Assembly (NCBI GenBank): GCA_026706425.1
Contig: JAPOYW010000358.1
Span: forward strand, 1 to 31,617
Reading direction: 5' to 3'
Origin: Gammaproteobacteria bacterium
Lineage (GTDB): Bacteria; Pseudomonadota; Gammaproteobacteria; Pseudomonadales; Azotimanducaceae
DNA: 31,617 bases
Shown: positions 7,526 through 16,080 of the stretch, piece by piece
Layout of the letters: each line of letters opens with the position of its first letter
Position numbering within the stretch: position 1 is the stretch's first letter
Translations under genes and position numbers: made by a program
The notes under the pieces: model-generated
What the model saw: only the letters and a program-made list of their open reading frames with translations
Databases searched by the model: none
What the model was told of the DNA's origin: nothing

Positions 7526-9172
7526 TCAGCCACCGTCGTCGATGGGCGGTTCTTCGAAGGCCATCGCCTTGCGCTCGTTCGGGTCGACCTCCGTGTAGTA
7601 CCGGCGGAGTCGCTGCGCGGCCAAACGGCGTTCCTCGGGCGAGTCGATGGCCTCGAAGAAGCGCTCCGCAGTGACCGTGTCGAAAGCCGACAGCCGCTCA
7701 TGGACAAGCCGCCTGAGGGCATGGTCGCGAGCGGGACCTCGGGGATACCGCAACAGCGCGGCGGTCGCTTCTGCCGCGCTTCGGTGCATCCAGCCGCGGA
7801 ACAGCTCCGCCAAGACAGGCGCAAATTCCTGTTCGCTGCCCAGTGACTCGGCCCAGCGCAAGGTCGCGACCTCGTCGGGCGTGTTACGGGCCATGTGGTG
7901 CCAAGCCACGGAGCGCGCCGCTTCGACGCGAAACTCGACATCGGCGACGTGCTGAATGAGTTCAAGTACCAGCTCCGGATCCTTCTCGTAGATCGGCGTC
8001 AGCGTCCAGTTCAGGGTCTCTTTCCGAACTTGCTTGTCAAGGCCAGCCAGCCACTCGAACGCCCGCCGTGGAGCTGCGCGCGCCATCTGTTGTCCGAGGT
8101 CGCCGACCACCCATACCTGGTCGCTCGGATCGAGTGCTGCAAACGCGGTGAGCGAGCGGTCCAAATCGCCCTGATTGACGATCGCGACAAAGACGCTCAT
8201 ACGGGCCTGCCGCTTCGAGGGGTCCGCCGGAAGTGACGAGACCAGCGCCTGGGCTGCCGCCAGGTCGATCTCGGCAAGCTCGCTGAAGGCGGTGAAGGCC
8301 AAGTCTGCAACCTTGGCCGGATCCCGGGACAAAACCCAATCGACCGCCGCATGCGGGTCGGCGGACGCCCAGTGGTTCATGATTAGGAACAGCGCGTGGT
8401 CCTTGAGCCCGGCATCCACATTCGAATCGAAGACACTGTTCATGGCCCCGGCGGGGTCTGTCGCAGCCCAGGCCGAGACCACATCGATCGTCTCCCCGCG
8501 ACGGGTCGGCACGTGGTCGATGGCAGCGATCCTCGCCAACGCCTGGTCATACGGTTCCCCAACCCTCGGCGGATCCTTCCCCTCGACCGCTTCCTTGATC
8601 TCGGCAACCGCCAAGCGTGTTCCCAAGCGCGCGGCAATCGCCTCGCGGTCGGCCGTGGCCAGGTCGAGTTGCAGGATTGCCCGTGCCGCATCGGGTCTTG
8701 CGCCTGCGGGCAGACCGGCCGCCCGATCCACCGCCGCGTCCAAATCCTCGTGGGCCCACGCTCGGAACACCGCCGTTAGAACGTACGGTTTGGCCAAAGT
8801 GCGCAACGCGTGCTTCGTTGCCGCCCGCGGGTCCAGCGCTGCGAATCGAACGTAGAGAATCCGTGCGAGGTCGTCCCGGTGAACCGTCGCGGGCAAAGCA
8901 GAGACCTCCGCAAGCAACTCCTCAACGAGCCAGCGGTCTGCGTCGGCGACGAACTCATAGAGCGCCGCGTTGCGCTCGAAACCGTCCGCGATCGCCGCGA
9001 TGTCGGCCAAGCTGGTCTCGCTACCGGGGTGCGTCTCCTTCTCGACGAGTCGGACAGTCGCCTCATCCGGCCTTCCTCTCTCGTCGCCGAGGCAGTCGAC
9101 GAACGGCACAAGCGCGACCGCGACGCCGAAGAGTACGACTACATGAGCCCGAGGTTCGGTCGGTGCCGTCAC
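7526..9172 (-). CDS. Exported alpha-helical repeat protein (paralogue of the gene upstream)
   Basis: This 548-residue protein is not from a family I can name. It has an N-terminal hydrophobic segment (VVVLFGVAVALVPFV, residues 11-25), then a mostly helical body made of about 30-40-residue units. A recurring pattern is W-x3-DP-x-A-A with following Arg/Ala-rich helices (examples AWAATDPAGAM and HWASADPHAAVDWVL), typical of HEAT- or TPR-like solenoids. It aligns end to end with the upstream gene: SLADIAAIADGFERNAALYE here against TLAEIAVITDDFSRNAATYR there, and RFFEAIDSPEERRLAAQRL against RLFDAIEAPVERAGAAQTL. The start is GTG overlapping the upstream stop (GTGA), so translation is probably coupled. 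The likely location is periplasmic or membrane-anchored, acting as a protein-binding scaffold. That is inference. Confidence 0.85.
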   Translation of the reverse strand: MTAPTEPRAHVVVLFGVAVALVPFVDCLGDERGRPDEATVRLVEKETHPGSETSLADIAAIADGFERNAALYEFVADADRWLVEELLAEVSALPATVHRDDLARILYVRFAALDPRAATKHALRTLAKPYVLTAVFRAWAHEDLDAAVDRAAGLPAGARPDAARAILQLDLATADREAIAARLGTRLAVAEIKEAVEGKDPPRVGEPYDQALARIAAIDHVPTRRGETIDVVSAWAATDPAGAMNSVFDSNVDAGLKDHALFLIMNHWASADPHAAVDWVLSRDPAKVADLAFTAFSELAEIDLAAAQALVSSLPADPSKRQARMSVFVAIVNQGDLDRSLTAFAALDPSDQVWVVGDLGQQMARAAPRRAFEWLAGLDKQVRKETLNWTLTPIYEKDPELVLELIQHVADVEFRVEAARSVAWHHMARNTPDEVATLRWAESLGSEQEFAPVLAELFRGWMHRSAAEATAALLRYPRGPARDHALRRLVHERLSAFDTVTAERFFEAIDSPEERRLAAQRLRRYYTEVDPNERKAMAFEEPPIDDGG

Positions 9173-10950
9173 GATGTGCCAACGTCATCGGCAGGGAGGT
9201 GTTTGCGGTAGCGCGCCGCCTTGCGGGGGTTCGGCTCGGTGTTGCTGAAGTGCCAATGCAGGGTCTGGGCCGCCCCAGCCCGCTCGACGGGTGCCTCGAT
9301 CGCGTCGAAGAGGCGTTCCGCCAGGCGACTGTCATGCCGCGCGACGTCGAACATCATCGCTGCGGCTGCCTGGTCTCGAAGAGGACCGCCGCGCATCTCC
9401 AAGAGGGCGCGGCAAGCGGTCTCGGGATCTTTACCGGACCAGGTATCGAACACCCTCTCGACCAACCCGGACCGCTCCGCCTCGGGCTCGAAGTCCAGCG
9501 CCCACGTCAATGCTGCGTGCGCATCCCGCCGCGTTTCCCGCCAAACCAATTCCTTCGCTGCTTCAACTCGCAGCATCGGGTTGGCGATGGACCCGAGCAG
9601 CCGCATCGCTTCGGCGCGGTCGGACTCATGGATGTCGGTGATCATCCTCGATACGTTGCGGGCTCGAATGCGGCGATCAAGAGACACGGCCCAATCGAGC
9701 GCCTCCTCGGCCGACCGGTTCTCGATGAGATACCGGCCAAGGGTCTGCGCGTGGCTCGACTGATCCGCAATGTCGAAGGTTGCGAAAAGGCCGAGCGCCC
9801 GATCGAGATCACGGCGTGCCAGCATCCGAAGAACGGCGTTCGCTGCGTCGTAGCGAAGCGATTGCGGTATGGCGGCAAGCAGCGCGACCGCCCCGTCCGG
9901 GTCGCGTCCGGCCAACACGTTCAGCGGCAATTGAACCAATCCGCCGCTCTCGCCATCCTCTCGGTTCAGTATCCAGGCAAGCGTGGCATTGGGATCCTCA
10001 CCGGCCCACCTCCAGATGATGCGCTCTCGGATCAGCATCCTGAGCGGTCCCACGGACATGGAACTGCCATATGGCTCGCCCGAGATCGCAACCCTGTCGT
10101 CGACCGGCAAAAGGTCCAACGCGGCCAATGCCGCATGCGGATCCTCCACGGCCCAGTCGAGTGCAATCTGTTCCGCCAATAGGTAGCGAACGTGCAGATC
10201 CTCAACCGCGATCGACCGGTTCCAGGCATCGGCATGCGACTCGCCGTCTGTCCTGGCGCGATTACGCGCCTCGACTTCGGCGAGCACACGCTGCACGGGC
10301 GTGGGAGGGGCGACCCCGTCGATCGCTTCGACACGGTGGTAGAAGTCCACGTACTCCGGCTCGTCCAACTGTTCGGCAACCGAGCGCAACTCGGTCATCG
10401 GCAGACCGAGTTGGAGCACGGCCCGGGATGCCGCCGCCTTCGCCGAGAAACCCAGGACGGATGCCCGCGCAGTCGCTGCATCGAGATCAAGCTGCGCCCA
10501 GGTTCGGAAGATCGCCTCGAGCCATGCCGGTTTGGTCGCGCCCCGGAGAGCATGGTCCAGCGCTGCTTCGGGATCGATGATCGTGAACCGGATGTAGAGC
10601 ACGCGGGCGACATCGTAGCGATGCGGAGTCGACGGCAAGGTCTCCACCTGGGCGAGCCATTCCTCGACCTGCTCCCGCGTTGCGTCGCGCGCCAAGCGAT
10701 ACGTTGCGGCATTGCGCGAGAAGTCGTCGGTGATTACGGCGATCTCGGCCAAGGTCGCTTCCGCGGATGGCGAGGTTTGCACTGCCGTCGACTCACTCGC
10801 GGAGGTCGCGAAGTTCGTGGAGGACGCTCCGGGTTCCGATGCCCGCCAGACCGCCACGGCCGCGACCACCACCACGGCGCCGGCGATCAGGGCAATCGAA
10901 AGACGCGATCCAGCGATGTTCCGCCTCGGTTCGCGGCTGGCAACGCACAT
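9169..10950 (-). CDS. Membrane-anchored alpha-helical repeat protein
   Basis: The protein has 593 residues from the ATG at 10950. An in-frame ATG at 11055 is possible but would overlap the pseudogene upstream and precede the natural signal region. A short basic N-terminus is followed by one transmembrane anchor (LSIALIAGAVVVVAAVAVW, about residues 17-35) and a low-complexity Ser/Thr linker. The remaining residues form helical repeats with the same W-DP-AA pattern as the downstream gene (for example DWAVEDPHAALAAL and RWAGEDPNATLAWIL). The two are clear tandem paralogues overlapping by four bases. No catalytic motif is visible. The gene follows the decayed ABC/M1 fusion genes on the same strand and, unlike them, is intact. 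Confidence 0.82.
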   Translation of the reverse strand: MCVASREPRRNIAGSRLSIALIAGAVVVVAAVAVWRASEPGASSTNFATSASESTAVQTSPSAEATLAEIAVITDDFSRNAATYRLARDATREQVEEWLAQVETLPSTPHRYDVARVLYIRFTIIDPEAALDHALRGATKPAWLEAIFRTWAQLDLDAATARASVLGFSAKAAASRAVLQLGLPMTELRSVAEQLDEPEYVDFYHRVEAIDGVAPPTPVQRVLAEVEARNRARTDGESHADAWNRSIAVEDLHVRYLLAEQIALDWAVEDPHAALAALDLLPVDDRVAISGEPYGSSMSVGPLRMLIRERIIWRWAGEDPNATLAWILNREDGESGGLVQLPLNVLAGRDPDGAVALLAAIPQSLRYDAANAVLRMLARRDLDRALGLFATFDIADQSSHAQTLGRYLIENRSAEEALDWAVSLDRRIRARNVSRMITDIHESDRAEAMRLLGSIANPMLRVEAAKELVWRETRRDAHAALTWALDFEPEAERSGLVERVFDTWSGKDPETACRALLEMRGGPLRDQAAAAMMFDVARHDSRLAERLFDAIEAPVERAGAAQTLHWHFSNTEPNPRKAARYRKHLPADDVGTS

Positions 10951-11014
10951 CGGCAGCAACTCGTTCGTTCGAGTTCGAAGCGAGCATAGCACCGCAAATG
11001 CAGCGGACCGGCCG

Positions 11015-13430
11015 CTAGGAACCGGTCGAGGTCTCGCCTGCCGTCTCCACAGCATCGGTCGACACGGGCACCCAGCGGATCGCGTCCGCCACGACGATGC
11101 CCGTCGTGTCGTCCGAAACCACGACAGTCACCGAACCGGCCGGAAGGTCGAAGGTACCCAGATCGTTCCAGCCCGAAGCCGCCATGCTCGCATCGAAGCG
11201 AAAGGGCGTTCGGCGTTCGCCGGCAACGATCTCGAACTTCAGCGTCCCGAAGCGGTCGCCGGGTCGCCATCCCGGCAACGCCTGGAACCGGTTGCCCTCG
11301 CTCGCCGAAGATCCCGGCAGGTGGTAGGACAGGCGCCAGGTACCCGCCGTCGGGAGTTCGGCGCGGAACGACGCCCTGCCCTCGCCGGCACCCGCCCGGA
11401 TGCGCGTCAGGGTGCGCCGGTACGATGAAGTCGTCGAGATCGAATGGATTACCCGCATGCCGTTCGCGCATAAGGGCCAGGAACTCGCCGACCTTCTCAC
11501 GCCCCATGAGTCCTTGCACCGCCAACGCGATGAGGTTGCCTTTGTGGATCCAGCCGCAGCACCATGTCGTCCGGCGGCGATCCGTAGCGTGGCCGCGCCT
11601 CGATGCGCCGGGTGGGCAGGCCGTGCTCCGGCAACATCTGCACGCCGGGCCACGCCTGGACCGCGTCCAACAACCGGCCCCCGCGATAACGCCGTAGTTG
11701 GGCCGGCACCTCGACGAGGCTCATCACCCGGTGCGGGTAGTGGAGGCCCGGAATGGCACGCAGGTTCGATCTAACGTAGTTCGCCGTGGTCTCAAGCTTC
11801 TCTTCCGCCGAGAAGTACTCGACATTGGCAAGGTGCTTGCGGTGGATCAGCAGTTCGTGTTCAACATCGTCGAGTGTGAGCGCCCGGCGCTCGAAGGGAG
11901 CGGCGATCAGCGCAAGTTCGGCCAATGCCGCGCCGGGCCGAAACCGAAGGACACCGTCGCGGCCCTCGCGGCCGGGTCCCGCCGCCTGCCAGCCGTCCGG
12001 GATTTCTACGATCAAGTCGATGTCGTGGAAGTCCGGCGGATGCACGGCAGGATTCTCGACGCCGAAGTTCGCGCCCGACTTCGGCAACCAGCAGACCGCC
12101 GGCGTGAGAGCCACGTAGCGTCGGTCGAAGATCGATGCCTTCTCGCCCTGAAGCACGATGGGCATGCCGCGCAGCGTCTCGTCCAACGCCCAAGCGGCAC
12201 TGTCGAGATAACCGAAGCGCGGATCGGGAACGCCGCGAGCCCGGATCGACACCTCGGCCCGCTCACCGGGAGGCAGCGGGTTGCCCGGTCGAACCCTGAG
12301 GACCCCGTTGCGGTGTTCGAAATCGAGTCCCGTGCCATCCATCCGCACAGACTCGACGCGCATCGCCGGATTCAGGCTGAATAGAAAGTCCGGCAACGGC
12401 ACCGCGTCCGGCGCGTGGAATTCGAGGTCGACCGCGATCGCGAGTTCGCGATCCGGGTCGATGAGCACGTTCCCGGAGACTCGCTCCAGATCGGGCCGAG
12501 CCGATGTCTGCAATGCCGCATGGACCGACGCCCAGGCGGCACGTTCGGCGCGCGATGACGTCGCGTGCACAACCAATCCCGCGATGCCCGCGCCGCCCAA
12601 CATCAGCAGGGCTGCGCCCCAAGCCAGGTACGGCGTTCTGAACCGTGCGTCGCGACGGCGCAGCACTGCCGCCGCCAAGGTCAACAGTCCAGCCCCGAGA
12701 GTGAGCAGGCAAACGGGCTGCACGACGTCCACGAGTGAAGGACCGCGGGGCAGGATGTCCGAACCCGGCAGGCCGAGGTTCGCGATCCCCGAAACAACGG
12801 GCAGCAGGTAGAGGGGCGTGTTGAAGAGGGCCCAGAACCCAACCGCGATGAGCGAAAGGGCGATGAGGGACACCGCGAGGCGGTTTCGCAACGCCGCCGC
12901 CAACAGCATCACCAGGGCGCACCAGAATACGAGCGCCGGCGGTGCGTCGACGAATACGAAGGTCGCCAGCGAGACCGTTTCCGCGGGCACGCCAACGGGC
13001 CAGTTCTGGTATTCGACGACCACACCACTGGTTTGTAGGAGCAGCGCGAGGACGACGAGGGGAATCCAGGCGATAGCGACCACGGCCACAAGCGCCCGAG
13101 GAGGACCACGATGTTCGGGACCGGGCGGGAGTCGAGTACCTCGACGACGCGTTCACGCTCGTCGCGGGCACGGATGTCGAAAGCGAGGAACACCAAGCCG
13201 ACCAGCAGTACCCATAGCGACAGCATGCCGAACCCCGGCAGTGCAAAGCGGGGTGCCGCAGTGGCACCCCAGGTGGCCGGACCCGACCAGAGGTGATAGG
13301 CGAACAGCCCCCCGGCAACGGCAATGAACGCGAACACCCACGTTCGCACCATCCGCCGGGCCAGACGAAACTCGGCCGCGGCAATGGCGCGTACGTGCGT
13401 TAGCGGTCGGGGTCGTTCACTGGCTGCCAT
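11015..13430 (-). pseudogene. Decayed ABC-2 permease / M1-peptidase / golvesin-like fusion gene, copy 1
   Basis: Read on the minus strand, coding sequence starts at the ATG at 13430 (MAASERPRPLTHVR, then a transmembrane permease start with RRMVRTWVFAFIAVAGG). It loses frame near 13091-13096, consistent with loss of one base. It continues through permease helices and a long extracytoplasmic M1-like part to about 11600. It then jumps to a third frame (ALAVQGLMGREKVGEFLALM, about 11525-11420), and near 11417 jumps again to a golvesin-like beta domain (FRAELPTAGTWRLSYHLPG to VVADAIRWVP), ending at 11015. No HEXXH zinc motif remains, so the peptidase active-site region has been deleted. Intact relatives are single proteins of roughly 1,100-1,200 residues (from memory). 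The usual ABC ATPase partner is also absent. Sequencing error could explain single-base shifts but not the missing segments. Confidence 0.82.
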
Positions 13431-14745
13431 CGAACCGCATCCGCGACTATCACCTCGCCATCGGTGGCGTCGGACACCGTGACGCTCACCAGGCCGGCCG
13501 GCAGCCCGAAGGTGCCGATGTCGTTCCATCCGGGTACCGCCATCCGGGCGTCGTACTCAACCGGGACGCGAAGGTCGCCGGCCACGATCTCGAGGTGGTA
13601 GGTCCCGAAGTCGTCGCCCGGATTCCAGCCACCCGCCCGCCATGCATGTCCCTCGCTCGCGGATGCGCCGGGCAGGTGGTAGTAGAGCCGCCAGACGCCC
13701 TCGTCCGGGAGTTCCGCGGCGAACGTGGCGCTGCCGTCGCCGGTACCCGCGAGAATGCGGGTGAGCGTGCGGCGGTACTTGCCCCAACTCATCGTCAGCG
13801 GATCCCCTTGGCGGTGCCACCCGGGAACCCGGGCGCCCCAGTAGTACTCGGGCATGATCGCTTCGTCGTCCTCCAGTGCGGACCCGAACCGGAAGCCTTC
13901 TCCGGCGGCGCGACGTAGGAATACCCCGGGTCGAGATCGTCCACCACGATGCCGAGATCCGGCGGCATCCAGTCGCTCGGTCGGACGCCGATGAGAGGTT
14001 CTTCGGCAACGATCAGTTCCGGGTCCACGCGCGGCGCGGGCAACCGCATCACCCGTGCGTTCTGCGACAGGTAGGTCTCGACGCGAACCTCGGTGGGTAT
14101 CGTCTGGGTCACGATCCCGAACTCGAGCGTGGTGTGGGCAGGCACATGGACGAACGGGCCCCACCGCGGAACCGTTCCGTACCCTTGGTTGGACGGACCC
14201 CGCATGCCGAATCCGGCAACGCCCGGGACGGGTTCGTCGTTGCGCACGTGAATGGTGGACTGGTAGCGGGGCGTCCCGTTCTCGTCGTCCGGCAGACGGA
14301 ACACCCGCGCTTCCGATAGCAGGAACCCGGGGAACGAGTCCTCCCGCATGCAGTGTTCGATGGTCGACGCCATCGCCGGGTCCACTTCCGCCAAGCCGGC
14401 GATGAAGTCGTCGAGACTGAAGGTACGGCCGCCGTGCCGGTCGCGCATCGTGGCGAGGAACTCCGCGACCCGGTTGCGCCCAAGTAGAAGGCCAGGAAGA
14501 CGATGCCCGCGAGCAGAACCCACAGCGTGAGAAGGCCGAATCCCGGCAGAGCGAAGCGCGGATGGGCGATCTGCCCCATCCAGGAGTGTTGCACCGCCCA
14601 GACGTGGTAGACGGCGAGTCCCACGCCGATTGCCAACGCGGCGAATACCCACGTTCGCACCACCCGGCGCGCAACGCGCAGTTCCGCGGCCGCAACCGCG
14701 GCGGCGGCGCGGAACAGGCCAACCTGCGCCTCGCCGGGCGAATTC
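13400..14745 (-). pseudogene. Decayed ABC-2 permease / M1-peptidase / golvesin-like fusion gene, copy 2
   Basis: This is a second, more reduced copy, upstream of copy 1 and overlapping its start by about 30 bases. The permease N-terminus is recognisable (RRVVRTWVFAALAIGVGLAV to WVLLAGIVFLAFYLGA, about 14720-14476) but has no start codon in frame. At about 14480 it joins directly, out of frame, to the end of the peptidase region (LGRNRVAEFLATMRDRHGG), so nearly all permease helices and the peptidase core are deleted. A further frame change lies near 13890. The last part reads EYYWGARVPGWHRQ, SWGKYRRTLTRILAG and the golvesin-like domain ending VIVADAVRWQPVN. Copy 1 lacks roughly 620 bases that copy 2 keeps (between DDFI and YRRTL), while copy 2 lacks the permease and front peptidase part that copy 1 keeps. 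Confidence 0.82.
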
Positions 14746-14979
14746 CCGGGTCTTAGCAAGCCGGACCTCTCCTCGGCACGTCCTGTCGAACTTCGCCGCC
14801 GTCCCGCGAACGAGTCGGCGAGCCATCGAGATCCCTCGAAGCCAAACTCGATGCCGTGCCCGGGACGGGCAACCCGGGCGTACGCGACTCCTGGGCATGA
14901 CAGGTGCAGCAACCCGTTATGGCGAGATCGCTCGAATCCATGCTGGCGTGCCAGCCGAAGTCGGCCCGGGCCGGTGCCG

Positions 14980-15579
14980 TTGCCCCACGCCGCAAGACCG
15001 AAGCCAAGTCGCTCTCGCCCAGCGGGGCATTGTCCATGAGCCATTGGGCGTGACGGTCGCGGGCGACTTGCGCCGATGGATCCGAATGCCGCCGCGCGTC
15101 GTAGTGGCCCACCAGCCTGACGCGTATCGCGACGTCGTGTGGATACCGCGCTAGTCGTTGTTCGAGAGCATCGGCCTCGATGCTCGTGAGTTGAACCCTC
15201 GGAGGTTGGGTAGCCGTAATCGCCGCGGTGCCGAGCGGGAACGCGACCGTCAACGCCAGGAGTACATGGCGAGTATCCACGTCCAGACACTTCCGGACGC
15301 GGGCGGCGTGCCCCCGTCACCTGCCGAAGCCGAGCCCGCCGCGACTGTTGGCTGGCCGACGGCAGGATTCGCCCAATCGCCCGGAACCAGTCCGACGGGT
15401 ACGGCGATGCTCCACCCGGGCAGCCACGCGAAGGCGCCGATCATCGCCACGCCGAATACGCCAATGCAGGCGGCGGTGTGCCGTTCCGCCGCCGACAGAC
15501 CGCGTATCGAGCACGCCCCGTTGGCCACCCCCAGGATGACGGTGGTCTTTACGAGGAACGCTGCAACTACCTCAAGCAT
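14980..15579 (-). pseudogene. Truncated M56 (BlaR1/MecR1-like) peptidase gene
   Basis: The ATG at 15579 overlaps the end of blaI by eight bases, the standard arrangement of blaI-blaR1-type pairs. The first 105 residues resemble the N-terminal membrane part of M56 sensors (FLVKTTVILGVANGACS, AAERHTAACIGVFGVAM, then VWTWILAMY). Around 15265 the frame ends, and a second frame continues with RHVLLALTVAFPLGTAAI, which looks like the region after the catalytic domain, and then ALEQRLARYPHDVAIRVRLV, a TPR-like segment. The similarity fades near 14985. The HEXXH zinc motif of M56 peptidases is missing, so a central deletion plus frameshift is the simplest reading. Between 14745 and 14980 nothing recognisable was seen. 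Confidence 0.7.
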
Positions 15580-15955
15580 CGTTGCGCCGGGATTTGCGTG
15601 CCGCAGCGACCAGTTTCCCCAGCCGATCGAGTTCCTCGTCGTCGACGGTGTCCTTGCACATGCCGAGGAGCGCCGTCATCACGGCGGTGTTGCTGCCGCC
15701 GAAGAACGTGGCAACGAGATCCTTCAACGCGGATTCAGCGGCGACCGAGACGTCCTGGGCGGGCTCGTAGACGTACCTCGGGCCTTCGTAGCGATGCGTA
15801 GCCAAGCCGCGCCGAGCAAGCCGCGAAAGCACCGCGCGGGCAGCCGAATACGAGCCACCGAGGTGGTCTTGCACCTCGGCGACGGTACATGCGCCCTGCC
15901 GGTACAGGATCTCCATCGCTTCCCGCTCGCGACGCGCGAGTTTGACGGTCGACAT
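15572..15955 (-). CDS. BlaI/MecI/CopY-family transcriptional repressor
   Basis: This 127-residue protein is a complete BlaI/MecI-type regulator: a winged-helix DNA-binding domain (LARREREAMEILYRQGACTV, then VQDHLGGSYSAARAVLSRL and the wing THRYEGPRYVYEP), followed by a C-terminal dimerisation helix region (VATFFGGSNTAVMTALL). In this family the partner M56 membrane peptidase cleaves the repressor when a signal arrives. Here the partner gene directly downstream is broken, so the repressor seems to be an orphan. Likely targets are its own operon and perhaps the divergent priA region. No beta-lactamase gene is visible in the window. Confidence 0.9.
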   Translation of the reverse strand: MSTVKLARREREAMEILYRQGACTVAEVQDHLGGSYSAARAVLSRLARRGLATHRYEGPRYVYEPAQDVSVAAESALKDLVATFFGGSNTAVMTALLGMCKDTVDDEELDRLGKLVAAARKSRRNDA

Positions 15956-16080
15956 TGGATGTTCCCCTGGCCTGCGAGAGACTGATGCGCAACTTTAACC
16001 ATAGTGATCAAAAAACCGCAATAGTGCGTGCGGACTAAACTCCACCCATCGAGGATCCGAGCCCGTCGCCCATACCATCC
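15956..16080. promoter_or_regulatory. Divergent control region between blaI-type gene and priA
   Basis: This 125-base region is AT-richer than its surroundings. It carries ATAGTG twice on the plus strand (16001-16006 and 16021-16026), 20 bases (two helix turns) apart, around a run of six A residues. Such spacing would suit a dimeric repressor, and BlaI-family autoregulation would be expected here. The motif is not the classical BlaI operator, so the assignment is tentative. Confidence 0.3.

Noticed and set aside
13400..14722. A single intact 440-residue protein
   Set aside because: Only its last 150 or so residues make sense. The first part is Arg-rich noise while the meaningful sequence lies in other frames.
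11015..14745. Frameshifts as mere sequencing errors
   Set aside because: Single-base errors could explain some frame changes but not the missing catalytic segments, which differ between the two copies.
14753..15280. Independent secreted protein of 175 residues
   Set aside because: Its hydrophobic start matches the late membrane part expected of the M56 gene, so it reads better as the frameshifted end of that gene.
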